From Panulirus ornatus (Eukaryota > Arthropoda > Malacostraca > Decapoda > Palinuridae), in NCBI RefSeq assembly GCF_036320965.1, contig NC_092235.1, positions 8,360,698 through 8,424,697 of the forward strand: a stretch of 64,000 nt of DNA, in the 5' to 3' direction. Positions 1 through 11,738 of this stretch are shown here, in pieces (position 1 is the stretch's first letter; every line of letters starts with the position of its first letter). The notes under the pieces are model-generated. The model had not been told where the DNA came from. It searched no databases and worked only from the letters and a program-made list of their open reading frames with translations. Both the position numbers and the translations under genes were made by a program.

Positions 1-160
1 CATGGAATAGCTCTTACACTATACACAGAGATACACACATACTTATTAATATACGAACATGTGGGCACCCACGTGTCGTAACAATATTTATGATTACAAA
101 ACACAGACTATGTTCTCCTCCTGGTGTCTAAAAGATGACCCAACACAAGACGACTACTTT
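1..160. other. Anonymous AT-rich sequence
   Basis: No coding, RNA or repeat signal could be supported here. Confidence 0.5.
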
Positions 161-870
161 AAGACCAAAGTTTGTAGACTTTTAACAAATTATTTACTAT
201 TACGTCCCTTTTCTCTCAGCATCATTTTTCAGGTTTACTTCAAACAAATGCAGCGTACCTAATATTCATTTGGTATAGATATTTCCTGAATGATCTTCAA
301 CAACGCGTTGTATAACTTTTTAAAAGTTCATTTCGTGTAATGGATCAAACATTACAAAGTTGTGTCCATCCACACAACTGTTACACGTCCCAGGTAAAGA
401 TATATTCTAGATATGACGTCTGTTCAACACAGATATGTTATCTGTAAATATCTATACAAAGTTCCCCTGCTGGGCCACACTTAAAACTTTCGTATTAAAG
501 TTTATCAGTTGTAAGTGATCAAGCATTACAAAGCTGTGTCCATTGCCACAGGTGCTACTGATCCCAGGTAAAGGTATTTCATCATCTTTGTATCTTTAAA
601 CATTATAGTTATGAATGTTTCATCCCTGATTCCAGCCTTACAATCAAAATTTATGTTTTATCCTCCTTATCCTTATCATATAATTAGTCAGTTGAAGTGC
701 AGAACACGCTTTTGAGCTCAGCCACTTTACTGTGTTTGTCAAATGATACCATTGAAATGGTGTTACCGGACTCCAACTGTAAGTAGTTACACCTGGAGTG
801 ACAAGTCACCATCGGCAAGGCAAGTAATCCACGAGTAACTGAATTTGTCTTGGCTGTAACTTGCCCTTCC
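160..870 (-). repeat. Diverged interspersed repeat, inverted relative to 5110-5740
   Basis: Read on the minus strand, this stretch aligns with about 5110-5740 (and its duplicate at 8745-9375). Shared blocks include the one around TTCATTTCGTGTAATGGATC, the block ending AAAGATATATTCTAG, and the ACCGGACTCC region near 760. Substitutions and indels are frequent, so this is an older dispersed family rather than a recent duplication. No protein could be recognised in it. Confidence 0.7.
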
Positions 871-1586
871 ATTATTTACATATATTAAAATGTGACAGTA
901 AGAATCAAAAGCCAGAGGAGGAGGAGCAGTACACATTGCTCATGATGTTTATGTATTTGCTTTACATCTTGACTAATAATCTCACCTACGTCTTTCTCCT
1001 TCCTTGATAGTTCTATTTCTAAATCTTATGGTGATCCTCTAATGTGCCTGCTATGTGCACAAGGTACATCATTTTGCGTATACCTACAGTGAATATCACT
1101 GGCCATTGTACACTGTACAACGATACGCTGTTAATCTTTCTGCAGTCGTCTTGCGTCATAGCACCAGTTGATAATGTTGGCTGATTTTGCCATCGTGAAA
1201 TTGTTTTTAGTCACCAATATCTCTTATAGATATAAAATATCAGGAAAATCTATCAAACTCGTAAACACAATTTGACTGTATGTGCGAAAAATCGGATATA
1301 AGTTTCAAAGATTTTTCTGAAGAGAATTATAGAACAAGACAGATCACATTTATCATATCACATATCAGTTCACCAGATAAAGACACCATTATAACATATT
1401 GTGAAACTAATATATAGCATGATTCATGTACAAGGACCATCTTCTACACATGACCAATATTTCACAACCATCACAAAATGATTCACTGATAAAGCCAGTG
1501 TATGTAATGTCCTTCCTTTTCCTCAGCTCATTAGGCATTTTCCGTGACCCAACCTATATGTTATTTGTCCCCTCATTTGTGACCTT
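871..1586. other. Anonymous intergenic or intronic sequence
   Basis: AT-rich, with no long open frame and no repeat recognised. Confidence 0.5.
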
Positions 1587-2013
1587 GTAGTTGTTGTACG
1601 GTGGAGTAATGCTTGACTTGCTATACTGAGGGACAGACACACTGACACAAGCCATGTTGTAGTTGTTGTACGGTGGAGTAATGCTTGACTTGCTATACTG
1701 ACGGACAGACACACTAACACAAGCCATGTTGTAGTTGTTGTACGGTGGAGTAATGCTTGACTTGCTATACTGACGGACAGACACACTGACACAAGCCATG
1801 TTGTAGTTGTTGTACGGTGGAGTAATGCTTGACTTGCTATACTGAGGGACTGACACACTGACACAAGCCATGTTGTAGTTGTTGTACGGTGGAGTAATGC
1901 TTGACTTGCTATACTGACGGACAGACACACTGACACAAGCCATGTTGTAGTTGTTGTACGGTGGAGTAATGCTTGACTTGCTATACTGACGGACAGACAC
2001 ACTGACACAAGCC
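1587..2013. repeat. 72-bp minisatellite, about six copies
   Basis: Six tandem units of 72 bp begin with TAGTTGTTGTACGGTGGAG and end with ACACAAGCCATGT. They differ by only a few substitutions (ACGGACAGAC versus AGGGACTGAC). Because 72 is a multiple of three, two minus-strand frames stay open for about 150 codons as a 24-residue repeat. No signal peptide, splice logic or recognisable domain supports a protein, so it is called a minisatellite. Confidence 0.9.
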
Positions 2014-2928
2014 ACTATTGGAAAAACAGATAAACATGAAGAGATAATTTACCTGAAAAAATTATTTATCTATTCACAGGATTTACTAGCAGACATGATT
2101 ACAAATTAAGAAAACTGGTTTACACTAAAAGAATTATAAAACGTACAAAATTCATATGAAAATCTACATGGTCGATATATGTTCTATCAACAGCGTGAGT
2201 AAATAAATTTCTAACTCCTCATTAACAATCTTATCAATTCAACCCATAAAAAATATCTTCATGACAAATAAACCGAAATAGCAGTGTGTCATAAGACCAG
2301 AGCCCCTGCCAAGCTGGGACTTGGCCAAACATAAACAACCACTTTCTTATAGACGATTAGTCAAGGTTCTGGGTCGAGCACCAGGATCTATTGACCTCCG
2401 ACATAATATATTTTCTCTGATCCTTCATCATCACCACCACACTCCCGGCAACCATCAATAAACCCTTCCCAAATTCCTCACTTCCTTATAAACTCGTCCC
2501 TGTAGTCAACAATTAAGAAACCTAAACCGACCAAAAAGCATTACGTTGTTCAACAATGTAAACCCCAGCTAGGGTGAGCCTTAGATACTCTTACGGTATA
2601 TTGTGATGGACGAAGGATTTACTCACCGAGAAATGAATTACACATTTACTTGTTCTAAGAACCTATCACTGATTACCATAGAATACACAAGGCAAAAGTG
2701 TATTTTCCTTGAGGTTTTCTATTGAAACTATACGAAATATTTTATTTAAACTAATTATCTCATACGATAATGAATAAACTCATAACTTTTCTGGAGCACA
2801 GGGTACGGTAATGTATGTAACGTGAAACTGGTAGAATTAACATATCTAACATAAAGATTTCTATTTTGCAGATAACATAAATGTTTTACATGTAGAAATC
2901 ATTGATATCTTGAATAACCTAAACATTT
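2014..2928. other. Anonymous sequence
   Basis: AT-rich, with no supported gene. It ends at the poly(T), i.e. minus-strand poly(A), of the LINE that follows. Confidence 0.5.
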
Positions 2929-4645
2929 TTTTTTTTTGTCGCTGTCTCCCGCGTTTGCGAGGTAGCGCAAGGAAACAGACGAAAGAAATGGCCCAACCCA
3001 CCCCCATACACATGTATATACATACGTCCACACACGCAAATATACATACCTACACAGCTTTCCATGGTTTACCCCAGACGCTTCACATGCCCTGATTCAA
3101 TCCACTGACAGCACGTCAACCCCGGTATACCACATCGCTCCAATTCACTCTATTCCTTGCCCTCCTTTCACCCTCCTGCATGTTCAGGCCCCGATCACAC
3201 AAAATCTTTTTCACTCTATCTTTCCACCTCCAATTTGGTCTCCCTCTTCTCCTCGTTCCCTCCACCTCCGACACACATATCCTCTTGGTCAATCTTTCCT
3301 CACTCATTCTCTCCATGTGCCCAAACCATTTCAAAACACCCTCTTCTGCTCTCTCAACCACGCTCTTTTTATTTCCATACATCTCTCTTACCCTTACGTT
3401 ACTTACTCGATCAAACCACCTCACACCACACATTGTCCTCAAACATCTCATTTCCAGCACATCCATCCTCCTGCGCACCACTCTATCCATAGCCCACGCC
3501 TCGCAACCATACAACATTGTTGGAACCACTATTCCTTCAAACATACCCATTTTTGCTTTCCGAGATAATGTTCTCGACTTCCACACATTCTTCAAGGCTC
3601 CCAGAATTTTCGCCCCCTCCCCCACCCTATGATCCACTTCCGCTTCCATGGTTCCATCCGCTGCCAGATCCACTCCCAGATATCTAAAACACTTCACTTC
3701 CTCCAGTTTTTCTACATTCAAACTCACCTCCCAATTGGCTTGACCCTCAACCCTACTGTACCTAATAACCTTGATCTTATTCACATTTACTCTTAACTTT
3801 CTTCTTTCACACACTTTACCAAACTCAGTCACCAGCTTCTGCAGTTTCTCACATGAATCAGCCACCATCGCTGTATCATCAGCGAACAACAACTGACTCA
3901 CTTCCCAAGCTCTCTCATCCCCAACAGACTTCATACTTGCCCCTCTTTCCAAAACTCTTGCATTCACCTCCCTAACAACCCCATCCATAAACAAATTAAA
4001 CAACCATGGAGACATCACACACCCCTGCCGCAAACCTACATTCACTGAGAACCAATCACTTTCCTCTCTTCCTACACGTACACATGCCTTACATCCTCGA
4101 TAAAAACTTTTCACTGCTTCTAACAACTTGCCTCCCACACCATATATTCTTAATACCTTCCACAGAGCATCTCTATCAACTCTATCATATGCCTTCTCCA
4201 GATCCATAAATGCTACATACAAATCCATTTGCTTTTCTAAGTATTTCTCACATACATTCTTCAAAGCAAACACCTGATCCACACATCCTCTACCACTTCT
4301 GAAACCACACTGCTCTTCCCCAATCTGATGCTCTGTACATGCCTTCACCCTCTCAATCAATACCCTCCCATATAATTTACCAGGAATACTCAACAAACTC
4401 ATACCTCTGTAATTTGAGCACTCACTCTTATCCCCTTTGCCTTTGTACAATGGCACTATGCACGCATTCCGCCAATCCTCAGGCACCTCACCATGAGTCA
4501 TACATACATCAAATAACCTTACCAACCAGTCAACAATACAGTCACCCCCTTTTTTAATAAATTCCACTGCAATACCATCCAAACCTGCTGCCTTGCCGGC
4601 TTTCATCTTCCGCAAAGCTTTTACTACCTCTTCTCTGTTTACCAA
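2929..4645 (-). mobile_element. Main LINE family, 5'-truncated copy 1
   Basis: On the minus strand an open frame (3116-4645) encodes the reverse transcriptase half of a LINE, starting at the KALRKMKAGKAAGLDG region. It contains the AFMDLEKAYD catalytic box, the [10 protein letters not shown] box and FADDTA, followed by the C-terminal region ending in VVYRG. The 3' tail (2929-3115) carries the family hairpin and ends in poly(A). The 5' break at about 4645 lies in ordinary AT-rich sequence, so this copy is not inside a TA tract. One residue, FADDTAM, differs from the family FADDTAL. Confidence 0.95.
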
Positions 4646-5110
4646 AACATAATAACATCAAATTTTTTATTACAATTTTTTTATCCGGGTTTTACGCATT
4701 AAAACGATTTTCCCTACAGAAAAGTAATGTAGTTATTATCAGCACAAGGTTTAGAAGGTCTTAAACAAGTTATGAGTTTATATTCTTCAAAACTTTAGCA
4801 CGATCCAATAATTATATTTTGAAAAATAGACTTGTTTATTTTGCTGTGATGAACACAAATGAAAAAATTTCCGACGTTTTCCTTAAAAATTTTCAATATG
4901 AATTGATATAAATACGTTTTAGAGGAAATGTATATCAATATCAGCAAGACACAAACAATCAAAATTGACGAACTTAATTCAATCAAGTGACAAATAAAGA
5001 CTATAAAATGTGAATTTTAACAACCGTATTAATATCACAAAACCAAATATGTTGCCCAAATTTTTCAAAGCATCAAAAGCAATAAAAGAAGAAGCTGTCC
5101 AGAGGTGATT
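4646..5110. other. AT-rich flank of LINE copy 1
   Basis: No gene is visible. The stretch is repeated almost base for base at 8280-8745 as part of the duplication across the N gap. Confidence 0.6.
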
Positions 5111-5740
5111 TGTTACTCCTGGCGTAAATACTTATAGGCAGAATCCGGTAACACCTCTTGAATAGCATGTGGAAGACAGAGTAGAGTGGCTAGGCTCAGA
5201 AGCATGTTCTCCACTTCAACTGACAAATGATATGTTAAGATAACACAAACCACATACATAGATTGTGAGGATGGAATCAAGGATGAAACATCTATAACTA
5301 GAAAGGTTAAATATACAAAGATGGTGAAATACCTTTACCCGGGATCAGTAGCACCTGTGGCAATGGACACACCTTTGTAATGCTTGATCACTTACAACTG
5401 ATCAACTTTAATACCAAAGTCTTTAGGTACTGTCCCTCAGGAGACCATTTTATAAATATCTATAAAACACATATATATGATAGATATACGCTATCTCTAG
5501 AATATATCTTTACCCGGGACATGTTACACTTGTGTGGATAGACACAACTTTGTAATGCATGATCCATTACACGAAATGAACTTCACTAACGAAGAGTTAC
5601 ACAACGCGTCGTTGGAGAACATTAATCAAATACCTATACAGAATTTTTTTCTTAGATGAGAAGCATTTATTAGAAGTGAGCATAAAGAAATGATGATGAA
5701 AGAAAAGGGACATAGATGTAAATATTTTGTTAAAAAATGA
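5110..5740 (+). repeat. Diverged interspersed repeat, partner of 160-870
   Basis: This is the opposite-orientation copy of the family at 160-870. It shares the CCGGTAACACCTCTTG block and the stretches around CTTTACCCGGGA and CATTACACGAAATGAACTT. A near-identical copy lies at about 8745-9375 within the duplication across the gap. Confidence 0.7.
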
Positions 5741-6063
5741 AATACTAGCTCCTTGTTTTTTTTTTTCACATACCCAGAAGAAAATATATTCTGTAGTTTA
5801 CTTATGTATATGTTTATGTTTTTCACAACTATTCTAATCTTTAATGTTTTAGGATTCTGGCTTAAAGAACTTGGTTCTGAACAACTAATGCAACATAATG
5901 CAACACAATACACATTTATCATAAACAAATTATCTATCACAGTAACCATTATGTTTGTACCTGATTCTTTACGTCCTCATGTAAGACTCACGCACACTAC
6001 CATTAATTTTTCATTAGATATTTGTTATTATCATTTTACTGTGAGTTACATAGAGTTAGATGC

Positions 6064-6390
6064 ATGTTGCCACGGGCTCACTGTTCCCACGGGCTACTGT
6101 TAATCAGGATGTTTGAACACGTAAGAGCTGATCTGTTATTTGAACACGTTGTTGAATGGGTGTTGACGGACTCCCATATAACCCCTGTCAGTGTGACCTG
6201 AGGGGACACACTGGCCAGCATCGTCACACTGTTCACTAGAATGTGTCGTAGTGTGTCATAAGACTATAGCCCAGAGTACTACAGATGGACGTACACGTTT
6301 TGTTGTAATAAATCTACAAAGGCCGCCTGATCTTCATTGAGTACCACAGATGAAGAAGACCTGATTTCCTTCCTCTCAACTCAACCTTAC
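6064..6390 (+). repeat. LTR-like segment (copy 1 of the duplication)
   Basis: This is the same sequence as 9699-10025, where the LTR reasoning is given. It has a TATAA-like motif near 6177, AATAAA at about 6306, and a TGT...ACA frame ending just before the primer-site-like motif at 6394. Confidence 0.4.
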
Positions 6391-6998
6391 AAATGGTGGG
6401 AGTGACGTAAGAACCCACGTGACCACACACGACCGTCACATCTACTTCATATTTCTACGTCTGGTGTTGCCAGCAGTCATACAAGCCTACCTGACACAGT
6501 CCTGGTGCTCCCTCCTGTGGACTTTAAGGCGGAACCCACGGCCGGCTATGTGCTCCATCACCCGTACGTCAATGCATTGAAGATACGCCTTTATTGCATT
6601 GCTGACACTGTGTCACTTGCAAGGACATCAAGACAGCGCCACCGCCGTGCAGTGTTGTCATCACATCCAGACGTGTCAAGCAAGGTCAGCCATCCTGCCA
6701 ACACCAACGTGGAGGTCATCTTGTCAACCGCTCCAGAGACGCGTCATCATCAGCCGTGGCGACATCCCAGACGTCAGCATCGCGTGGTCCAGCCCTTGTC
6801 GCTCACTCAACTTTCCTGCTAGCGAGTCGCTACTCTGCACACATCTTCACCTCGCTACACCCAAGACGTCTTCGTAAGCGAATCTCCCATTCAGATAAGA
6901 ACAGTGTCAAAATGGTTCACTCTGGGATATATGCTCCTTTTGTCTGTTACTAGTTCCTCGTCTATAAATATAGATATTTGTATATTTTGGGTAATATG

Positions 6999-7098
6999 NN
7001 NNNNNNNNNNNNNNNNNNNNNNNNNNNNNNNNNNNNNNNNNNNNNNNNNNNNNNNNNNNNNNNNNNNNNNNNNNNNNNNNNNNNNNNNNNNNNNNNNN
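6999..7098. other. Assembly gap of 100 N
   Basis: Exactly 100 undefined bases, a conventional placeholder for a gap of unknown size. Confidence 1.
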
Positions 7099-8279
7099 AT
7101 CCTCCTGCGCACCACTCTATCCATAGCCCACGCCTCGCAACCATACAACATTGTTGGAACCACTATTCCTTCAAACATACCCATTTTTGCTTTCCGAGAT
7201 AATGTTCTCGACTTCCACACATTCTTCAAGGCTCCCAGAATTTTCGCCCCCTCCCCCACCCTATGATCCACTTCCGCTTCCATGGTTCCATCCGCTGCCA
7301 GATCCACTCCCAGATATCTAAAACACTTCACTTCCTCCAGTTTTTCTACATTCAAACTCACCTCCCAATTGGCTTGACCCTCAACCCTACTGTACCTAAT
7401 AACCTTGATCTTATTCACATTTACTCTTAACTTTCTTCTTTCACACACTTTACCAAACTCAGTCACCAGCTTCTGCAGTTTCTCACATGAATCAGCCACC
7501 ATCGCTGTATCATCAGCGAACAACAACTGACTCACTTCCCAAGCTCTCTCATCCCCAACAGACTTCATACTTGCCCCTCTTTCCAAAACTCTTGCATTCA
7601 CCTCCCTAACAACCCCATCCATAAACAAATTAAACAACCATGGAGACATCACACACCCCTGCCGCAAACCTACATTCACTGAGAACCAATCACTTTCCTC
7701 TCTTCCTACACGTACACATGCCTTACATCCTCGATAAAAACTTTTCACTGCTTCTAACAACTTGCCTCCCACACCATATATTCTTAATACCTTCCACAGA
7801 GCATCTCTATCAACTCTATCATATGCCTTCTCCAGATCCATAAATGCTACATACAAATCCATTTGCTTTTCTAAGTATTTCTCACATACATTCTTCAAAG
7901 CAAACACCTGATCCACACATCCTCTACCACTTCTGAAACCACACTGCTCTTCCCCAATCTGATGCTCTGTACATGCCTTCACCCTCTCAATCAATACCCT
8001 CCCATATAATTTACCAGGAATACTCAACAAACTCATACCTCTGTAATTTGAGCACTCACTCTTATCCCCTTTGCCTTTGTACAATGGCACTATGCACGCA
8101 TTCCGCCAATCCTCAGGCACCTCACCATGAGTCATACATACATCAAATAACCTTACCAACCAGTCAACAATACAGTCACCCCCTTTTTTAATAAATTCCA
8201 CTGCAATACCATCCAAACCTGCTGCCTTGCCGGCTTTCATCTTCCGCAAAGCTTTTACTACCTCTTCTCTGTTTACCAA
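7099..8279 (-). mobile_element. Main LINE family, copy 2 (3' end lost in the gap)
   Basis: This has the same 5' break and reverse transcriptase frame as copy 1. The coding sequence runs from about 8279 down to the gap edge at 7099, and the C-terminal region and 3' tail are missing. It is probably the same locus as copy 1, seen twice. Confidence 0.9.
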
Positions 8280-9698
8280 AACATAATAACATCAAATTTT
8301 TTATTACAATTTTTTTATCCGGGTTTTACGCATTAAAACGATTTTCCCTACAGAAAAGTAATGTAGTTATTATCAGCACAAGGTTTAGAAGGTCTTAAAC
8401 AAGTTATGAGTTTATATTCTTCAAAACTTTAGCACGATCCAATAATTATATTTTGAAAAATAGACTTGTTTATTTTGCTGTGATGAACACAAATGAAAAA
8501 ATTTCCGACGTTTTCCTTAAAAATTTTCAATATGAATTGATATAAATACGTTTTAGAGGAAATGTATATCAATATCAGCAAGACACAAACAATCAAAATT
8601 GACGAACTTAATTCAATCAAGTGACAAATAAAGAGTATAAAATGTGAATTTTAACAACCGTATTAATATCACAAAACCAAATATGTTGCCCAAATTTTTC
8701 AAAGCATCAAAAGCAATAAAAGAAGAAGCTGTCCAGAGGTGATTTGTTACTCCCGGCGTAAATACTTATAGGCAGAATCCGGTAACACCTCTTGAGTATC
8801 ATGTGGAAGACAGAGTAGAGTGGCTAGGCTCAGAAGCATGTTCTCCACTTCAACTGACAAATGATATGTTAAGATAACACAAACCACATACATAGATTGT
8901 GAGGATGGAATCAAGGATGAAACATCTATAACTAGAAAGGTTAAATATACAAAGATGGTGAAATACCTTTACCCGGGATCAGTAGCACCTGTGGCAATGG
9001 ACACACCTTTGTAATGCTTGATCACTTACAACTGATCAACTTTAATACCAAAGTCTTTAGGTACTGTCCCTCAGGAGACCATTTTATAAATATCTATAAA
9101 ACACATATATATGATAGATATACGCTATCTCTAGAATATATCTTTACCCGGGACATGTTACACTTGTGTGGATAGACACAACTTTGTAATGCATGATCCA
9201 TTACACGAAATGAACTTCACTAACGAAGAGTTACACAACGCGTCGTTGGAGAACATTAATCAAATACCTATACAGAATTTTTTTCTTAGATGAGAAGCAT
9301 TTATTAGAAGTGAGCATAAAGAAATGATGATGAAAGAAAAGGGACATAGATGTAAATATTTTGTTAAAAAATGAAATACTAGCTCCTTGTTTTTTTTTTT
9401 CACATACCCAGAAGAAAATATATTCTGTAGTTTACTTATGTATATGTTTATGTTTTTCACAACTATTCTAATCTTTAATGTTTTAGGATTCTGGCTTAAA
9501 GAACTTGGTTCTGAACAACTAATGCAACATAATGCAACACAATACACATTTATCATAAACAAATTATCTATCACAGTAACCATTATGTTTGTACCTGATT
9601 CTTTACGTCCTCATGTAAGACTCACGCACACTACCATTAATTTTTCATTAGATATTTGTTATTATCATTTTACTGTGAGTTACATAGAGTTAGATGCA

Positions 9699-10025
9699 TG
9701 TTGCCACGGGCTCACTGTTCCCACGGGCTACTGTTAATCAGGATGTTTGAACACGTAAGAGCTGATCTGTTATTTGAACACGTTGTTGAATGGGTGTTGA
9801 CGGACTCCCATATAACCCCTGTCAGTGTGACCTGAGGGGACACACTGGCCAGCATCGTCACACTGTTCACTAGAATGTGTCGTAGTGTGTCATAAGACTA
9901 TAGCCCAGAGTACTACAGATGGACGTACACGTTTTGTTGTAATAAATCTACAAAGGCCGCCTGATCTTCATTGAGTACCACAGATGAAGAAGACCTGATT
10001 TCCTTCCTCTCAACTCAACCTTACA
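9699..10025 (+). repeat. Candidate 5' LTR of a retrotransposon
   Basis: The stretch begins TGTTGCCACGGG and ends CCTTACA, which is the TGT...ACA form of LTR ends. It has a TATAA-like motif at 9811 and AATAAA at 9941, in the order expected for U3-R. It is followed after two bases by a primer-binding-site-like motif. No matching 3' LTR was found in the window, so the boundaries are inferred. Confidence 0.4.
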
Positions 10026-10027
10026 AA

Positions 10028-10040
10028 TGGTGGCAGTGAC
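10028..10040 (+). promoter_or_regulatory. Primer-binding-site-like motif (tRNA-Leu type)
   Basis: TGGTGGCAGTGAC closely resembles TGGTGGCAGCGG, which is complementary to the 3' end of a eukaryotic tRNA-Leu and is used as a primer site by some Ty3/gypsy elements. The duplicate at 6394 reads TGGTGGGAGTGAC. Confidence 0.4.
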
Positions 10041-10052
10041 GTAAGAACCCAC

Positions 10053-10457
10053 GTGACCACACACGACCGTCACATCTACTTCATATTTCTACGTCTGGTG
10101 TTGCCAGCAGTCATACAAGCCTACCTGACACAGTCCTGGTGCTCCCTCCTGTGGACTTTAAGGGCGGAACCCACGGCCGGCTATGTGCTCCATCACCCGT
10201 ACGTCAATGCATTGAAGATACGCCTTTATTGCATTGCTGACACTGTGTCACTTGCAAGGACATCAAGACAGCGCCACCGCCGTGCAGTGTTGTCATCACA
10301 TCCAGACGTGTCAAGCAAGGTCAGCCATCCTGCCAACACCAACGTGGAGGTCATCTTGTCAACCGCTCCAGAGACGCGTCATCATCAGCCGTGGCGACAT
10401 CCCAGACGTCAGCATCGCGTGGTCCAGCCCTTGTCGCTCACTCAACTTTCCTGCTAG
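10053..10457 (+). CDS. Unrecognised 134-codon open frame after the LTR-like segment
   Basis: An open frame lies immediately downstream of the primer-site-like motif. The product is rich in His, Arg, Ser and Pro and shows no recognised domain. In the duplicate (6064-6822) a one-base indel near 6530 changes the frame, which argues against a conserved product. It may be the untranslated leader of an LTR element rather than a gene. Confidence 0.2.
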   Translation: MTTHDRHIYFIFLRLVLPAVIQAYLTQSWCSLLWTLRAEPTAGYVLHHPYVNALKIRLYCIADTVSLARTSRQRHRRAVLSSHPDVSSKVSHPANTNVEVILSTAPETRHHQPWRHPRRQHRVVQPLSLTQLSC

Positions 10458-10633
10458 CGAGTCGCTACTCTGCACACATCTTCACCTCGCTACACCCAAG
10501 ACGTCTTCGTAAGCGAATCTCCCATTCAGATAAGAACAGTGTCAAAATGGTTCACTCTGGGATATATGCTCCTTTTGTCTGTTACTAGTTCCTCGTCTAT
10601 AAATATAGATATTTGTATATTTTGGGTAATATG

Positions 10634-11078
10634 ATTATTCATCTTTGTAGTTTAGCAAATTAATCTAAGTTTTCAGTTATTCTCGCATATATTCTTTCTT
10701 ATGTTTTCATACATTGGTACTATTGTTTTTAGTGATGATTACTTTCATATATAGAGTCCATATGTTATAACCATATGTTATACTATTATGTGCACCTCTC
10801 ATATACAGAGTCTTGTATTCATATGTTATACTGTTATGCCAGCCTTTTATTGCCTATATTTCATTACAATATTTTCAAATGATATTCATGTTATGTATTT
10901 TGTATTAGGTCAATAGTGTTAATTATATTTTAAATATTTTTGGGGGGCTATTACTTACACACTTTATGTAAGATTGTATTACATGTCCGAAGATATTCCA
11001 CGCGGTAATCGTAAAGGTTCATATGTACTCAGGAATTGACCTAGAATCTCTTATTATAAACGGAACCAGCCTTCTAAA
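10634..11078. other. AT-rich spacer before the Gag-like ORF
   Basis: It contains short imperfect repeats of CATATGTTATAC and similar words near 10750-10840. No gene is visible. Confidence 0.5.
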
Positions 11079-11738
11079 ATGGTGACGTCACACAAAGATG
11101 TTTTGACAGATCCTGGTGACACAGATGACCCACAGAAACCTTCTCACACGTTACCACACCCACCTCCCACCTCCCCCTCCACATCACAAAAACTCAGGAC
11201 AACCAATTCCTTCACAAAAACTGTTTTCACACTAAAACAAGCTAGGGAACCACACGAGCTATTTGATGGTAAACTGTCAAATTCTGATCGGTGGATTAGA
11301 AATGCAGAGGACATTGTTGAACATAATGGTGATTCAGGAGACAGAGCGCTTATATCGGCTGCTAAAAATCTCATTGATTTCCACCAGCCTAACAATTACG
11401 CTAGGGTTGTTTATGACTCAGATGACATTGGAAACTGTACATCTTGGGAGGAATTGAAAACGTTGCTTCAATTAGGTTGTGAGGAATCATTCTCAGATAG
11501 TTTACTACACGTCCTTTTACGTGCTCTTAACACAACATACTTGGATGATACGTCAGTCCCTGATCACTGGAGTACCTTACATGGAAGAATGAGATTAGTT
11601 AGACAGGATTATGAATCCTCACCCTGGATGTCGGCCATGATGAATCCTGAAACTCATGTGCAAACACTCATGCGTTTATTACACATAACCTTCATTCTCA
11701 AGGACCTGACCTCCAGACGTAAGTCGGCGGTTACTTAA
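11079..11738 (+). CDS. Gag/capsid-like ORF of a retrotransposon
   Basis: The frame encodes 219 residues. The first 60 are polar and Pro/Ser/Thr-rich. From about residue 65 the layout resembles retrotransposon capsids: a KLSNSDRWIRNAE stretch, a helix-like SAAKNLIDF stretch, a TSWEELKTLLQLGCEESF segment near residue 130, then a helical C-terminal part with WSTLHGRMRLVRQ. No zinc knuckle follows, and neither protease nor reverse transcriptase is seen downstream, so the element is truncated or domesticated. It lies 1 kb after the LTR-like segment, which may belong to it. Assignment rests on overall pattern only; a small host gene is an alternative. Confidence 0.45.
   Translation: MVTSHKDVLTDPGDTDDPQKPSHTLPHPPPTSPSTSQKLRTTNSFTKTVFTLKQAREPHELFDGKLSNSDRWIRNAEDIVEHNGDSGDRALISAAKNLIDFHQPNNYARVVYDSDDIGNCTSWEELKTLLQLGCEESFSDSLLHVLLRALNTTYLDDTSVPDHWSTLHGRMRLVRQDYESSPWMSAMMNPETHVQTLMRLLHITFILKDLTSRRKSAVT

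Larger units (their letters stand above)
3465..6998. repeat. First copy of a ~3.53-kb duplication flanking the N gap
   Basis: This block matches 7099-10633 at an offset of 3634-3635 bases. I see only a handful of substitutions (near 5004, 5115, 5160 and 6400) and one single-base indel near 6530. The first copy ends exactly at the gap and the second begins exactly after it. Confidence 0.95.
7099..10633. repeat. Second copy of the ~3.53-kb duplication
   Basis: Partner of 3465-6998. After 10633 the sequence continues into unique DNA that the first copy lacks because it stops at the gap. Confidence 0.95.

Noticed and set aside
5753..6103. A 116-codon frame (and its duplicate at 9387)
   Set aside because: Hydrophobic AT-rich translation without a recognisable domain, overlapping the LTR-like segment. 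It appears twice only because of the duplication at the gap.
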